A DNA stretch of 64,000 bases from Henricia sp. BOLD:AAB3569 (GCA_037783545.1 JBBELK010000108.1:248001-312000); one strand, 5' to 3'. Positions 1 to 49,127 are shown, numbered from the stretch's first letter. Program-made: numbers and translations. Notes: generated from the letters alone by a model not told the origin.

Positions 1-1500
1 TCGACCACACAACATTTTAGGCTTCCTTACCATTGTCGAGTTTACTCGACCACTGACCTCATTTGTAGGTTTCCACACATTTGCCCATAAATGTGGTACA
101 CAATAAACAGGTGCCAATAAACAATGCAGTATGCAAAGGGTTAAGAAGGAATTAATTGATAAATCAAATGCTAAAATAACCACGTGTCCATCTGTGTAAG
201 TACCGGCCAATGACGAAACTGAAGACGACTGTTCAGATTTTTACAGACACATGCATTATTTGATGCAAAAGAATAGGCACGGCGAATAAGTACCACAGCC
301 GGCTTGCATTTTTTGCATAGTGACGAATCGTGAAAAAGTCCATAGCGTTACGAGCGGTGAATAAGACGCACGTGGTGTTTTGTTTTTTCGCGTAGTTTGT
401 GGCACCAATATCCCTCGGAGATTTACTCATCATGCCAAAAACCCAACATAATTTTAGTAAAACTATTCGCTAACATTATTCTAACAAAAATTGAATTTTG
501 TTACGAAAAGAAAACGAAATCCAAGAACCAGAATATACAATACTAAAAAGCCGTATTACTCGAAAGTGGAATTTTGCTGATTCGCCACTATGCGAAAAAT
601 GCGACGGATTGTGCATTGTGCCACTGCACATGCACCGAACTCAGAACTGGTGCATTTTGGCACCTGGTTTTATCAACACCTAAACAACAAAAACAAACCC
701 AAAATGCGAAACAGTCACCCACCTTTTGAAACACCCAGGATGTCACGAGCCCTTGTCCTGTCGAGTGACATTTTTAAAAAGAAGATTTCGACTATGAAAT
801 TTTAACATTCATCAACTTTCTTTGCAGCTGTCATAACTTCGATTACAGAGCACGTTTCGCCATGTTTGCTTTCTTGCGCGACTGTCCCACGTGACCAAAA
901 TTGTCTGATGCCCGCCTCGAACCTATCTCTTACAACGTACAACTAGTATAGTCTGGTGGGTAATTTCCATATTCATGAGCAAGGATATGACGTCATATTT
1001 ATATTAGTCATTCCATGAAGGAAGCATTTCTAGATTTTTCTCCAAGAAATTTTCCAAGTCGCGCCCTTTCTTGCTCTACATGTCTGTCTCGTCTGAGAAA
1101 AGGAGGATATAAACTGCAGCAGTTTAGTCAAATATTAGCGCCTCCATTCTGCAATAACCCCCATAATGTAAATAGAAAACAATGCTACTGAGTCACGTAA
1201 AACTCAACACACACATACAAAAAACACAACCCAATGAAACTGTACCAATGAAAAACTGGGTGGCGCGCTCCCGATCCTACTCTCTGGACCGCATCCGGAC
1301 CGCAACGCTCCATTATAATAGCCCTACGTTTACAGTTACCCAAAATTGTATTTCACTCGTTGACGAGAAAAACCCGACTAAGTGTTAATAGCAACGTGTA
1401 AAATATGGTACCTTTTTAGGAGAAATTTTGAACTGAATGTGCTTCAAATATTGTTTGCAGACAATTTGTTTTACCATTCATTCTACATGCACAAAATTGC
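1..1500. other. no gene seen; AT-rich flank
   Basis: Short chance frames only. 1300-1520 holds a diverged fragment of the 8985-9320 repeat family (CCCAAAATTGTATTTCACTC, GAGAAAAACCCGACTAAGTG). Confidence 0.6.
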
Positions 1501-1699
1501 ATGGATTTCAGGTTTTCTGAGATTACTACATGTAGGCCTACATCATGTAGTCCATGGGCCAATACCCCTAAAAATGGATGTCGGTACCATATTGGGGGAC
1601 AAAGGCTCATCATATTTTTTTGAAAGATGACCACCTTGGGCACATTTTTTGGTATGATGGACATTCTCAAGTGGTAGTTTTATACCATTTTGGTGAAAA

Positions 1700-3100
1700 A
1701 ACATGGTTTTAGGGACAAAATCACGTTTTTTAATATTTTCCTTATAAAAAGAGTTTGCAGGCTTAAATAAAAAATCTAACAAGTGGATATTGTAAGCAGT
1801 GGAATCGTTGATTTTTTTAAATGGTTTGTTTCATCTTTTTTTCAATGGTTGCCATGGCAACAGCCATTTTGGGGCAAAAAACACCATTTTTGGTATTAAA
1901 ACTTTAAAAATTCATATTACAGGATTCATATGGAATATTGGGCTACTTCCAAAGGCAAACTCATTGTGAGATACCCAGGCAGTTTTTAGGTACCTTAGAG
2001 TACAGTACATGTAGGCATAAAGGTACATTTTGGGCCAAAAACAACATTTTAGAATTGCTGTTTTGGGGTAAAATCACGTTTTTTGAGATTTTCCTTATAA
2101 AAAGTGTTCGCAGGCTTAAATGAAAAATAAAAAAAATGGTAAATGTGAGCAGTGGAAGCGTTGATTTTTTTCAATGGTTCTTTTCATCTTTTTTTCAATG
2201 GTTGCCATGGCAACAGCCGTTTTGGGGCAAAAAACGCCATTTTTGGTATTAAAACTTTAAAAATTCATATTACAGGATTCATATGGAATATTGGGCTACT
2301 TCCAAAGGCAAACTCATTTTGAGATACCCAGGCAGTTTTTAGGTGCCTTAGAGTACAGTACATGTAGGCATAAAGGTACATTTTGGGCCAAAAACAACAT
2401 TTTAGAATTGCTGTTTTGGAGTAAAATCACGTTTTTTGAGATTTTCCTTATAAAAAGTGTTTGCAGGCTTAAATGAAAAATTAAAAAAATGGTAAATGTG
2501 AGCAGTGGAAGCGTTGATTTTTTTAAATGGTTCTTTTCATCTTTTTTTAAATGGTTGCCATGGCAACAGCCGTTTTGGGGCAAAAAACGCCATTTTTGGT
2601 ATTAAAACTTTAAAAATTCATATTACAGGATTCATATGGAATATTGGGCTACTTCACGGCAAACTCATTCTGAGATACCCAGGCACTTTTTAGGTACCTT
2701 AGAGTACAGTACATGTAGGCGGAATGGTACGTTTTGGGCCAAAAACAACATTTTAGAATTGCTGTTTTGGGGTAAAATCACGTTTTTTGAGATTTTCCTT
2801 ATTAAAAGAGTTTGCAGGCTTAAATGAAAAATCTTTAAAAATGGATATTGTAAGCAGTGGGGCGTTGAATATTTTTAGGTGGTTTGTTTCAACTTTTTCT
2901 TCATAATTGCCATGGCAACAGCCGTTTTGGGGCAAAAAACACAATGTTTGGTAATAAAACTTTAATAATTTATATCACAGAATTCATATGGAATATTTGG
3001 GTACTTCCAACGTCAAACCCATTCTGGGATACCCAGGCAGTTTTTCGGTACAGTACATGTAGGCGGAATTGTACATTTTGAGACAAAAACATCATGGCCG
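1700..3100. repeat. 353-bp tandem repeat, about four copies
   Basis: Successive copies of the palindrome GTTGCCATGGCAAC start at 1848, 2201 and 2554, with a one-mismatch copy at 2906: spacings 353, 353 and 352 bp. Units share the TTTTGGGGCAAAAAACRCC, GGAATATTGGGCTACTTC and TACAGTACATGTAGGC blocks. A more diverged partial unit precedes the array. Short open frames repeat with the units and are not genes. Confidence 0.92.
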
Positions 3101-3132
3101 TTGAGGAATATACCAATCCAGGAGCGTTTCAT

Positions 3133-3372
3133 GGGCCAATTTCATGGCGCTGCTAAGCACACAAATTTGCTTAGCACAGGATTGATTTGCCTTATAAAAT
3201 GGATTACAAGCCAAAAATATTCGCCAACTTGTGTTCTTTGAAAGAGTAGGAGAATTACCTTTCAATACACATAACTTACGATTTTGGCTGGCAATCAATT
3301 TTTACAAAATAGAGAAAACAAATCCTGTGCTAAGCAAATTTGTGTGCTTAGCAGCGCCATGAAATTGGCCCC
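3133..3372. mobile_element. TIR element, GGGCCAATTTCATGGCGCTG family
   Basis: Inverted ends GGGCCAATTTCATGGCGCTG, internal CTAAGCA-rich arms and no coding capacity. A second copy is at 23566-23808 with the same ends and interior; diverged relatives lie near 17990-18120 and at 42870-43035. Confidence 0.88.
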
Positions 3373-3765
3373 AGTTCTGTGCCTCTGTGGTTGAAATTTC
3401 TACAAGGCAGTTTATCAACATTATTCTTTGTAGTTATGCAATGCTGTTCCTGTTTTCGAAAGTTTTCCAATCATGTAATCTGTCTCTAAAGTCTCAGTAT
3501 TAAAAACTACAAAAACGAATCTGTCTATTATTGATTCGTCATTAAAGTAAAGTCAATAAAATTTCTTTGAAATCTTTACGTCCGTTGAGACTGGGATCAT
3601 AAAAGAGGTTCCTTCCGCCATCTTGGAAAAGCGTTTTCGAGGATTTATTTTGAAATTTATAATGTTCATTGTAAATTACATGTACTTGCAGCGCCAGAAA
3701 ATAACTACGTATGTACCAATATTACCGGTGTTATTTGGCTCGTTGAATGGGACCTTTTTGCGTGA

Positions 3766-4583
3766 TTAAAGGAACACGTTGCCTTCGGGTTGCGCTTTAT
3801 TGGGCGTTTTTGGGCTATTACAAGCGTTTGAAGTATAATGAGCACGATCTGAAAGATGTTTAAAAAGTAGAATATAATGATCCACACAAACGTGCCTTAG
3901 AAATGCTTCAATTTTGCGTAATTTCTCGAAGCAGCACGCTCCGCCATTTATGGGAGTCAAAATCTTGACTCCCATAAATGGCGGAGAAATTATATTAGTC
4001 TTATTTCCAGCCTGGAGAAATAAATTATTTTTCCTTCCTCCGTTGCGTGTGATGTGCCTGTTTTTTAAATTCGTGTCTACAATAACCATTGGGTATAAAT
4101 CATCCAAGTCCTTTCTATCGGTTTGTCCCATGACAATATTCTTACCCTGATTGGCGAGGTTTTCGTTTTTTCTTTTTTGACGCGTCTGCTGTGTTCTCTT
4201 GACGATCCATTTTTTGACAGCCAGTCGGTGTGTGTGTGTGTGTATGGGTTTACATTTCACACATGTCTCGGGAGGCGGAGAATGGTATGGTACCTTGCGT
4301 TCATCTGATAGGTTTACCTGACCACTGGCTACGGCGACAGCCTAACTCCTGTTCGTCGCTGCATTTTGCCCACTACCCGGACGATCGTATTGACGGCTTG
4401 AAATACGTATACATTTCGCGGGACATGTAGTGGGGGTCAGAGGTCAGTGTTTGTTTTTTTAATTACCATTCACTAATTATAACACATTAAATGTGTTTTA
4501 TTGCAAGAACAACTCTTAATAAGTATAAGGAACACCCTCAAACGTGAGATTTCGTGAAATCTGAAGGCAACGTGTTCCTTTAA
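3766..4583. mobile_element. TTAA-flanked foldback element, AGGAACACGTTGCC family
   Basis: Ends are TTAAAGGAACACGTTGCCTT and its reverse complement. The middle holds a perfect 44-bp palindrome at 3942-3985 (CCGCCATTTATGGGAGTCAA and its mirror). A GT microsatellite lies near 4229. Open frames here run across the inverted arms and look non-coding. Confidence 0.85.
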
Positions 4584-4857
4584 AAGCCATGTTGTTAAAA
4601 CTGTCGTGTAGAAATTTCAGCCACGTAGCTAGCAATATACTTCAGAAAACTTGAAAAATCCATCCATGGTTTTTGTGTTGAATGGTAAAAAGTCATTTGC
4701 AAAATACTTATTTTTGTTCTTCTTTAGTAAGGTTTTTCTTGTCAACTCATGATAAAAATGATGTTACTGCAAATGATCTATACCTTTATAAATCTTCAAA
4801 CAAAATTTCTTACGAAATCAACTTTCTGAAGGGAGCTATTGTCAAAATTGGTCTGAA

Positions 4858-4958
4858 AATGCGCGCGAGGCCAAATTCGTGCCACGAAATACGCAGCTCC
4901 ATAGCAAAGGCATAGAACTGCGGATTTCGTGGCACGATTTTGGCCTCATGCGCGCATT
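4858..4958. repeat. hairpin repeat with about 40-bp arms
   Basis: Left arm 4858-4896 (AATGCGCGCGAGGCCAAA to TACGCAG) pairs with right arm 4918-4958 with few mismatches. Function not known. Confidence 0.8.
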
Positions 4959-4989
4959 GACGAGCCTCTGCCTATATTGAACGAAATCA

Positions 4990-5630
4990 ATTTTCAAGTT
5001 ATAATTGTCCGTGGTTCTCAGAAACTTCGAGGTTTTTTTTCTCCGAACGAATTTTTAAAAGAATTTACTTTATTTTAACGAAAACACATTTATACTTTGT
5101 ATTGACATTATCAGCAACTCTGTGAAAACGCTGTTTACGGCCGTTATTTGCGCCTTACCTATACTTGCCCAAGTCTGACTTCCCATGTTTGGTCTGTACA
5201 TGTATATAATGCGCAGCGTACAGAGCGCCCTGTGGACTAGTGACCTGTCTAACTTTTTTTGTGTCTAGGCCTTTTTCCAAATCTCGACTTGGGCTCAGGC
5301 TTAGGCTCCGGCTCCATGTAAACCACATGGAGATGGAGCCGGAGACGAAGCCGAGATTTGGAAAAGCCCCTCGGAAAGAAGAAACAGATTAGACATGCAA
5401 CTAGTCCAGAGGGCGCGCTATATACGCAGCGGATTACAAACCCAACACGGAAGTCAAACTTGGGCAAGTCTACTTCGCCTGGCCGTGAGTTGAATTATTG
5501 GCGGACCGCCAATAATTCGACAAATTTACAGTAATTATTCGATTACTAAACGTTGGTCGATTTGAAAGAGAATAACTTTCGTTTCTATAGAAAAATATCA
5601 ATTCGAGACATTATAGTCATAAAAAATACA
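4990..5630. mobile_element. foldback element of the GTCCGTGGTT family with inner inverted repeats
   Basis: Contains an inverted pair 5166-5470 (TTGCCCAAGTCTGACTTCC / mirror) and a tighter hairpin 5270-5365 (TTTCCAAATCTCG / mirror), then GAATTATTGGCGGACCGCC. The same blocks recur in reverse at 6718-7264 and in part at 26165-26400, marking one family. Confidence 0.7.
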
Positions 5631-5899
5631 ATTAAGACATACAGGCGGATAGACGCACACAACTTATAATTTTGCGACGATCGAGCGAAAAAGGTTCATA
5701 CAAGAACCGAGGAACACGGGGGGAAAGTATAGTCGAACATTCCGCATTGACCGGAGGGACTGAATTATGACTCACATAGCATTAGGACTCACTAGCATTA
5801 GACTGATATATGATGCAGCAGGAGTAAACATCGTCTTGTCCTCGTTCTTTATTTCAAAAGCCCATTCAATAATTGTCAGTTACATGTAGTAAAGTGCCT

Positions 5900-6262
5900 A
5901 TCTCATTAGCAGAGACGTCGTCGCGGCAACTCGGGAGACAAAAAAATGGCTTGCGCTCTCACCAAGGCGACACCAGGGCGACGTCCGAGACGTCTCCGCG
6001 ACGTCTCCAGACAAGGTGACAACCAATTCGCCCATAAGTCGCGGAGACGTCTCCCCAGTCGCGGACAAAATTAGTCTCCGCGACGTAACTGATGGAGACG
6101 TCGCGGAGACGTCTCCGAGACCTGCTGGAGACTGGAAAAAGTGTCCAAAAAAATCAAACATGTTTGAATTTCCGGCGACTCCCCAGTGAGTCTCCCGGAG
6201 ACGTCGCGGAGACGTCTCCGCAACCAGCGGAGACTCGATTCGCCACTTAGTCTCCAGGCCAA
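5900..6262. repeat. GGAGACGTC-rich repeat element
   Basis: Dense repeats of the near-palindrome GGAGACGTCTCC and its shifts (for example 5990-6010, 6045-6060, 6090-6120, 6195-6220) able to fold on each other. Open frames on the minus strand are Ser/Arg/Thr-rich by repetition only. Confidence 0.75.
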
Positions 6263-6605
6263 TGATTTTAATTGGCAATAAAAACCCGACTTTTTTTCCT
6301 GTACCTTTGTGGAAGAAATTGCAAATCAACGATTTACCCCCAAGTCGGTTCCTTTCCTTAAATACATGTCATATACCGTGACGTCATTATGCCTTAGGTG
6401 CAATATTAAAGAAACACGAAACATAAAAGCGGCAAAGCGCAGCTGACTTTGAAGACGTTCCAGAATTTAATCCAATTTAATTTCATCGAGCGGAATGTCA
6501 AACCACGAAAGCACCATAAAAGCAGTCCGAACTTGGACTAACTTGCTATTTTGATGTTTAAAAAAAAATATATACACGGTAAAATTGCTATACATTATAG
6601 GGCCT

Positions 6606-7335
6606 ACCCAGCACGATCTTGCAGATGGACTCTCCTAATACCCCTAAACACACTTTAATTTGTTAACGCAGCATCCCCTCTCGGATCTCCTCCGAAAACT
6701 TGAACATAAAGAATAAGATATACAGTCCGTGCGTTTTGGCACCTTGAAAAATAGAAAAAAATAATTTTTGAATTGATATTTTTCTAGAAACAAAAAAGTT
6801 ATTTGCTTTCAAAATGAGACATCAACGAAAAAATCGACCAACGTTTAGTTATCAAACAATTACTGTCAATACATGAATTTCGAATTATTTCGGCCTGCCA
6901 ATAATTAAAGGCATAGATTTGCCCACGTCTGTCCCAAGATTTGCCCAAGTCTGCAGCGGGACGCGCACAGCACGGCCTCCGTACAGGTTTCTTCTGTCTC
7001 AGGAAGTCTTCCGAGACAGACGAAAGGAAATTTGACAGGCCACTACTAGTCAAGAGGGCTCGCTGCACGCCGCGCGGGTCACAGACCAAATACCAAATGA
7101 GACTTGGGCAAGTCTATATACATGTTTTGACAAAACGGCCAAACAAAACGGCGTTTTTTCCACAGGGTTGATGTTTTCTTGTTAAAATAAAGTAAATACT
7201 TTAAAAATTCATTCAGAGAAGAAAAACAAAATCGAATTTGCTGAAAACCACGGACTGTATATCTTTAACATTCTTTGGAATGGGGGAACAGTGGAAGCCG
7301 GGGATACCCTCTGTCACAAATCGTGCACCAAAATC
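6606..7335. mobile_element. GCACGATnTG-type TIR element split by a nested insertion
   Basis: The left piece (CCCAGCACGATCTTGCAG, ACTCTCCTAATACCCC, GTTAACGCAGCATC) and right piece (GGGGGAACAGTGGAAG, GGGATACCCTCTG, CGTGCACC) together match the uninterrupted copy at 8580-8772. The nested element at 6718-7264 separates them. Confidence 0.7.
6718..7264. mobile_element. nested element with GATATACAGTCCGTG ends
   Basis: Inverted ends GATATACAGTCCGTG (left) and CACGGACTGTATATC (right). Inside, 6926-7112 is a further inverted pair around GCCCAAGTCT. It is related to 4990-5630. Confidence 0.75.
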
Positions 7336-7392
7336 GCTGTTTAAAATTCTACCAAATTGAAGACCCCTTTGTCAAAAAAGCTTCATTTAAAC

Positions 7393-7849
7393 AATTCTTG
7401 GGTTTCACTTTCTTGACAACCGGTTGCTATCCGCCATTACCGTGTCCATACTATGGCACGCCAAAGCGAAAAATAATTCAACACTAATAATTTAATGTTG
7501 ACGCATATTTTCGCGTGACGTCAATAACTATCATATCTGCCATTACTGTGTCTATACTATGGCACGCCAAATATAATAATTCAACACTGATAATTTTGCC
7601 ATCAACCCTGAAAAACAAGTCTCAACATTTTTAAAAACTTGCCAACAAAAGCACGGTATGCCAGTTTCAAACAGTCTATCAACATTTAAAAGTCATGCCA
7701 ACTTTTTTTTCTTGCACAACATTTGCGAAAATATGGGTCAACATTGAATTATCAGTGTTGAATTATTGTTCGCTTTGGCGTGCCATAGTATGGACACAGT
7801 AATGGCGGATAGCAACGGTTGTCAAGCCAAGTGACGAAACCCAAGAATA
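7393..7849. mobile_element. foldback element with about 105-bp arms
   Basis: Left arm 7393-7500 (ATTCTTGGGTTTC, GGTTGCTATCCGCCATTAC, CTATGGCACGCCAAAG) is mirrored at 7745-7849. A third internal copy of part of the arm is at 7538-7605. Confidence 0.85.
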
Positions 7850-8579
7850 GCATAATACTAGCACGCGACCGGCCCACTAAACAATATATGTTTCTCTTTT
7901 GTACAGGTATAGGAAAAGTCATATTATATAATCTGCTAACATTCAAAACACTGACAAGCTCAAAAGTTAATATTCGAGAATGCGGTGTTTTGTTCGTTTG
8001 GGGAAACAACAATCTTAGTATCTGGTTAATTTTTCGAGACTGTGAAGAAACTAGTTCAAAGGGGTAATCGAAAATTATACAAAGTTAAACAAAAACAATC
8101 TGATCGAAAATAGAAACGGCGAAAGAAATTTGTATTCTAAAAATACACCACGTTTTGTTCTATGTACAGCAATTTATGTATAAAATACAGCCTCTCTTTT
8201 AAAAGTAGAAATATTTAAACTTGGTTAAAGTTTACTGAGCTAATAAAATTACAAAATAATACAAAATTAAGTATCCATCTACAAATGTGCAAAATATTTA
8301 TTTACTTGTCAATCTTTTACAGACGTCCTTTTATAGGAGCTACTAACGCGGTATACACATTGTACTAGCCCGTGTATAAAAAAAGATTAGTATCGTCAAA
8401 TGCAAGCTGCGCCCTGATTGGCTCACGCAAACCTCCATGAATATTCTAACGAGGGTTAAGATTTTTCTTAACTTTAGTCATCTTTTGTGTGTTGATAGGG
8501 TTAGTGTGTCTATTTATAAAACCAGTAAACGTTTTCAATGCGCTTTACCAATGAACGCTTCAGATTAACAACAGCGAAT

Positions 8580-8772
8580 ATACCCAGCACGATATGTGGC
8601 AAAGGGACTCCCCCTAACACCCCTATACCTCAACACACTCTTCCCTTTTGTTAACGCACCAACACCCCCTAAAAACTGAAAGGAATTCCTTGGAAATTCC
8701 TTGGATGTTTGAGACACAATGGGGGAACAATGGTAGGGGGGATACCCTCTGCCACATATCATGCTGCATACG
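8580..8772. mobile_element. short Mutator-like MITE with 9-bp duplication
   Basis: Inverted ends contain GCACGATATGTGGCA / TGCCACATATCATGC. Flanks carry the direct repeat ACAGCGAAT at 8571-8579 and 8773-8781, a 9-bp target duplication typical of Mutator-type elements. Same family as 29176-29799. Confidence 0.78.
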
Positions 8773-8984
8773 ACAGCGAATGCTCAGACCCAGTTACATT
8801 CAATATGACGTCACAGTTAATTTGCTCTAGGAAAAAAAAAACATTTTTACCACCCTTTCGTTATTGTCATGATTAGTTGCTAATTTCTGCTGTTCATTTT
8901 ATGGCATTTTTATAGGTAATATTTTTTTATATGGGCCTTTTATGCCATCAACTATACGGTATTAACTTAAAACGTTACTGTATT

Positions 8985-9320
8985 ATTAAAGGCCCATTGT
9001 ATCATTTGCAATGACCCAATTTTGTTTTTCTTGGGTTGACAAGAAAAACCTTACTCAAAGTGTTGATAGCAATGGTAACAAACACCACATGAATTTATTT
9101 CCGTCCAAAATGGTATTTCATGCTGGAAATTTACAACCATTCACTTGTACACAAAATCCATATATAGATTTTCAAGGTTTTCTGAAGCATCGATGCATCT
9201 AAGTTAGTAGCTAAGATTTCTTCAGGCTAGTTTACCAACCTTCTTCCTTAGATATGTTCCACTCTTATTCCACGAATCTGTAAAAAGTTTTATCTTGCAA
9301 ATGATACATAGGGCCTTTAA
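8985..9320. mobile_element. TTAA-flanked MITE, AGGCCCATTGTATCATTTGC family
   Basis: TTAAAGGCCCATTGTATCAT at the left is mirrored by ATGATACATAGGGCCTTTAA at the right. Relatives: 38263-38776, 46270-46470 (partial), 1300-1520 (partial) and 40950-41075 (partial). Confidence 0.85.
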
Positions 9321-9499
9321 GGGTGAAATGGTGCACCTCGGGTTATTGGCGTTTTCCAGTGATTTTAAAATATCTTGCAGTATGTTTGAATTTTCTGCTA
9401 AAATTGTCATTCAAAAGAAATAATTATAAAATTAATTTCTTTATGATACCTGTAAGTGGCGGATCTCCGCTGTTGAATATCAAATAAATAAACAAAATG

Positions 9500-9760
9500 G
9501 GCTTCAGGCAATTAGCCATTTGCACGTTTCAGGTGAATAGCATCTGGTGTATACTGACGTACTTCCATGCACACTTAGTATGTATCCACTTGACCAGACT
9601 AACTTTTTCTTGCTATGTGGTGCCCGCGGTAGGTGTGTGAAGTACAGAGTCAATACCGTGTTCACTGTAAGAGGGATTGACACGGAGCAACCAGACAGTG
9701 TGCACCACGATACAACAGCATAGTATGTAGGCTGTCTAAACTGCACCGCCATTATGCAAA
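9500..9760. repeat. dispersed repeat, inverted copy at 27440-27690
   Basis: Shared blocks such as GTATCCACTTG, AGACTAA and TTGCTATGTGGTG occur in reverse orientation at 27440-27690. No ends defined and no coding capacity seen. Confidence 0.65.
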
Positions 9761-9829
9761 TGTCACACGCAAAAGACTAATTATATTATTGTCGTAATTT
9801 TGACAATTTTCTCGTTCCCAACTGTATTA

Positions 9830-10090
9830 GGTTGGGGTCACACAGGAAACGTCATAATTACTCTATCATGATACTATCATGATAGAATGAACGACGAGAG
9901 CAGTCACACGCCAATCTATCATGACAATTAATATCACAATAGAAAACAACGCAATGATGAGAATTCTCGTCGTTCACCTATCATGATACGATCATGATAG
10001 ATTTAGGGTCACACGGACAAAATCTCGTAATTGTACTATCGTAATACTATGATAGAGTGGAATCTCGTAATTCGTGTGACCCCGGCCTTA
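9830..10090. mobile_element. MITE with GGGGTCACAC ends and ATCATGAT-rich interior
   Basis: Ends GGTTGGGGTCACAC and GTGTGACCCCGGCC are inverted. The interior is built of repeated CTATCATGATA words that can fold back. Confidence 0.8.
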
Positions 10091-10799
10091 GTCACACACA
10101 CAAAATCCTCGATAAGAAGAGTACTGTTAATACAGTAAACTCTCATTATAGCGTTCTTCAAGGGACCGAAATAAAAGAACTATATATTTAGAGTTGAAGT
10201 TGAAGTCGCCCAAAATGATGCGGTTTCGGTTTTTTTTTTTTTTAATCATCTCTGAAGAAAAGTATAAGTTTAAAAGGAAGAAAGGATTGATCGTAAACTA
10301 AATTCAAATATCGAGTATCAAAAATAGTTTTAAAATGTACAATTTTTATAGGATGCTAAACTTTGTACATATGCATAATTATTGGAACAGGATTCCGACT
10401 GCAACATATTTATAATGTATTAAAAAAAATTGTTTTCATGAAAGACACTGATTGTATTAGTCATGACTGGAAGACCAAAAATTCATGTCAAATTTTGATG
10501 GAATTAAAAATGATAATAATCCATTGAGAGAAAAAAATGCATTTAAGTGTAGTTGCTATAGGTGTGTTCCACGGACCTGAAACATGACGACGCCGCGGTT
10601 TGTTCAGGCTTACAACGAGCTACAGTGCATGGACACTTTTGAGGAATCCTTGGTTTCAGAATAAGAAAGAATTATTAATACAAGTAATAATAACAGCACA
10701 CAGCTTTCCCCTGCGTTTTCTCTTGATTGCTTCTTTCAATTTGTCGGTGATACCACAAACTGGCACGCAGTGGCACTTCGGTGCTTGTCTTGGGTACAA

Positions 10800-11790
10800 A
10801 ATTACGTCAGCACGTATATTGTGTTTTCACGAACTGACACCTAGTCTGGTTCCCGGACCAAAAAATTTGATCACTAGACTGATTTTAAGGTCCGGCAACC
10901 GCCAGTCCGCCATATTGAAACAGGAGGAATTCCTCCTTTTTCTGAAGGTTCCCCAAGTTACCCGAATGCACGTCCAGACGTTATCATTAATCGTTGGGTA
11001 CGATTCGTCATTGTTTCAAGAATTTGAGTTGACGTTGCGTGCACGTATGCATGCGTGCCGCTGCGTGTTTATTTATGGTGATGCCACGGATTTTAAACTA
11101 CGCAGTGGCTATAGTTACGGTAACCGTAACGCGATGATGAATGGCTATTACGGGATTGCAACAGCAGATTTAAACTACAATATGGAGCTCACTGGGTGAT
11201 GCAGACAAGGTTTGAATTTGCTTTTTGATGCTACATGTATATTAAAATGGGCATGTGTAATATTTTAAGGTTAATATATTAAATTTTTATTGGTCAAATA
11301 TGGAATAACCCCTTTCAAATTGTTATACACTCGTGCCATGGCGCGCAGCGCGCTTTGAAAATTAACGGTTTTGCGCTCCTAAAAATAAATGCATGACGTA
11401 ATGCTTAGTGCTATTTTAAACACTACGGGTTGCCGGTCCTCATATTCAGTCGTGGAATATGTGGAGCGGGAACCAGTCTGACACCCAACATTTGTGTTTT
11501 CACGAACTGAGTGTTCCGGTCAACTTTTTAAAAACTATATTCCACAAGTACAGTCAAGTACATGGATGTTATTTTAAAGCTTTTTTTTTCTCGAAAATAT
11601 TCAACTTGGGTGTCAGTTCGTGGGAACCAAAATTCATGCATTTTTTTGTCCAGTGTACGGAGTGCGCGCACACACTCGGATGTCAGTTCGTAAAAACGTG
11701 TGTCCCCCACTGTGAGGTTTTCACGAACTGTAACAGAGTGCACCTGGGTGTCACTTCTTGGTGCCAGCGACGAACTGATGTGAAAAAAAT
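10800..11790. repeat. region of scattered TTCACGAACTG / CAGTTCGTG words
   Basis: The word TTTTCACGAACTG or its mirror recurs near 10826, 11497, 11610, 11690, 11725 and 11768, with (G)GTGTCA beside it. Remnant of a foldback element. An open frame of 199 codons at 10600-11199 crosses it and looks non-coding. Confidence 0.6.
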
Positions 11791-11842
11791 ACACCCTTTT
11801 ACAAGTAGCCCATTATGATAACACTCACAAACCCACACAGTC

Positions 11843-12150
11843 GCGCATTATGTACGCACTGTGGACGTTTCTTTGTATTCGTGCACTTAAGAGAATTGGT
11901 CGGAAAATCATTGTTTTCTCCAAATTCTTCCCTCATCCACCCCAATTTTTTCCTAATCCATGTTTCTAAACTTTACTCCTGAACCCTAACCTTTTTTTGT
12001 AACCCTCCACCCCCACACTAACCCCTTTTCCCAAGTTTGGTCAACATGACTGTGGACTTGAGCGAACGAGTGCAAGTCCACAATCTGTCACTTTTCCCCG
12101 CAAATTGTGGACTTGAATGGGTTTTGAGTCCACAGTGCGAACGCAATGCC
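11843..12150. mobile_element. inverted-repeat element downstream of the TAPP-like stop codon
   Basis: Left end GCGCATTATGTACGCACTGTG and right end CCACAGTGCGAACGCAATG are inverted, with a second internal pair (TGTGGACTTGAGCG...GTGCAAGTCCACA). Begins about 105 nt after the stop of the minus-strand gene, so it may lie in its 3' UTR. Confidence 0.65.
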
Positions 12151-12256
12151 CGTACACACGTTTTAGTGACTACTTTTCTTTCATAGCGGTGGCTCAGAAC
12201 TTATTAAATGACCCTCATATGGTGAAGTTAAAATTCCTAGCTTTGCTGTACGTGGT

Positions 12257-49127
<36,871 letters not shown>

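Noticed and set aside
10600..11199. 199-codon open frame on the plus strand
   Set aside because: No recognisable domain; it crosses mirrored TTCACGAACTG repeats, has no splice or promoter context and biased, repeat-like composition.
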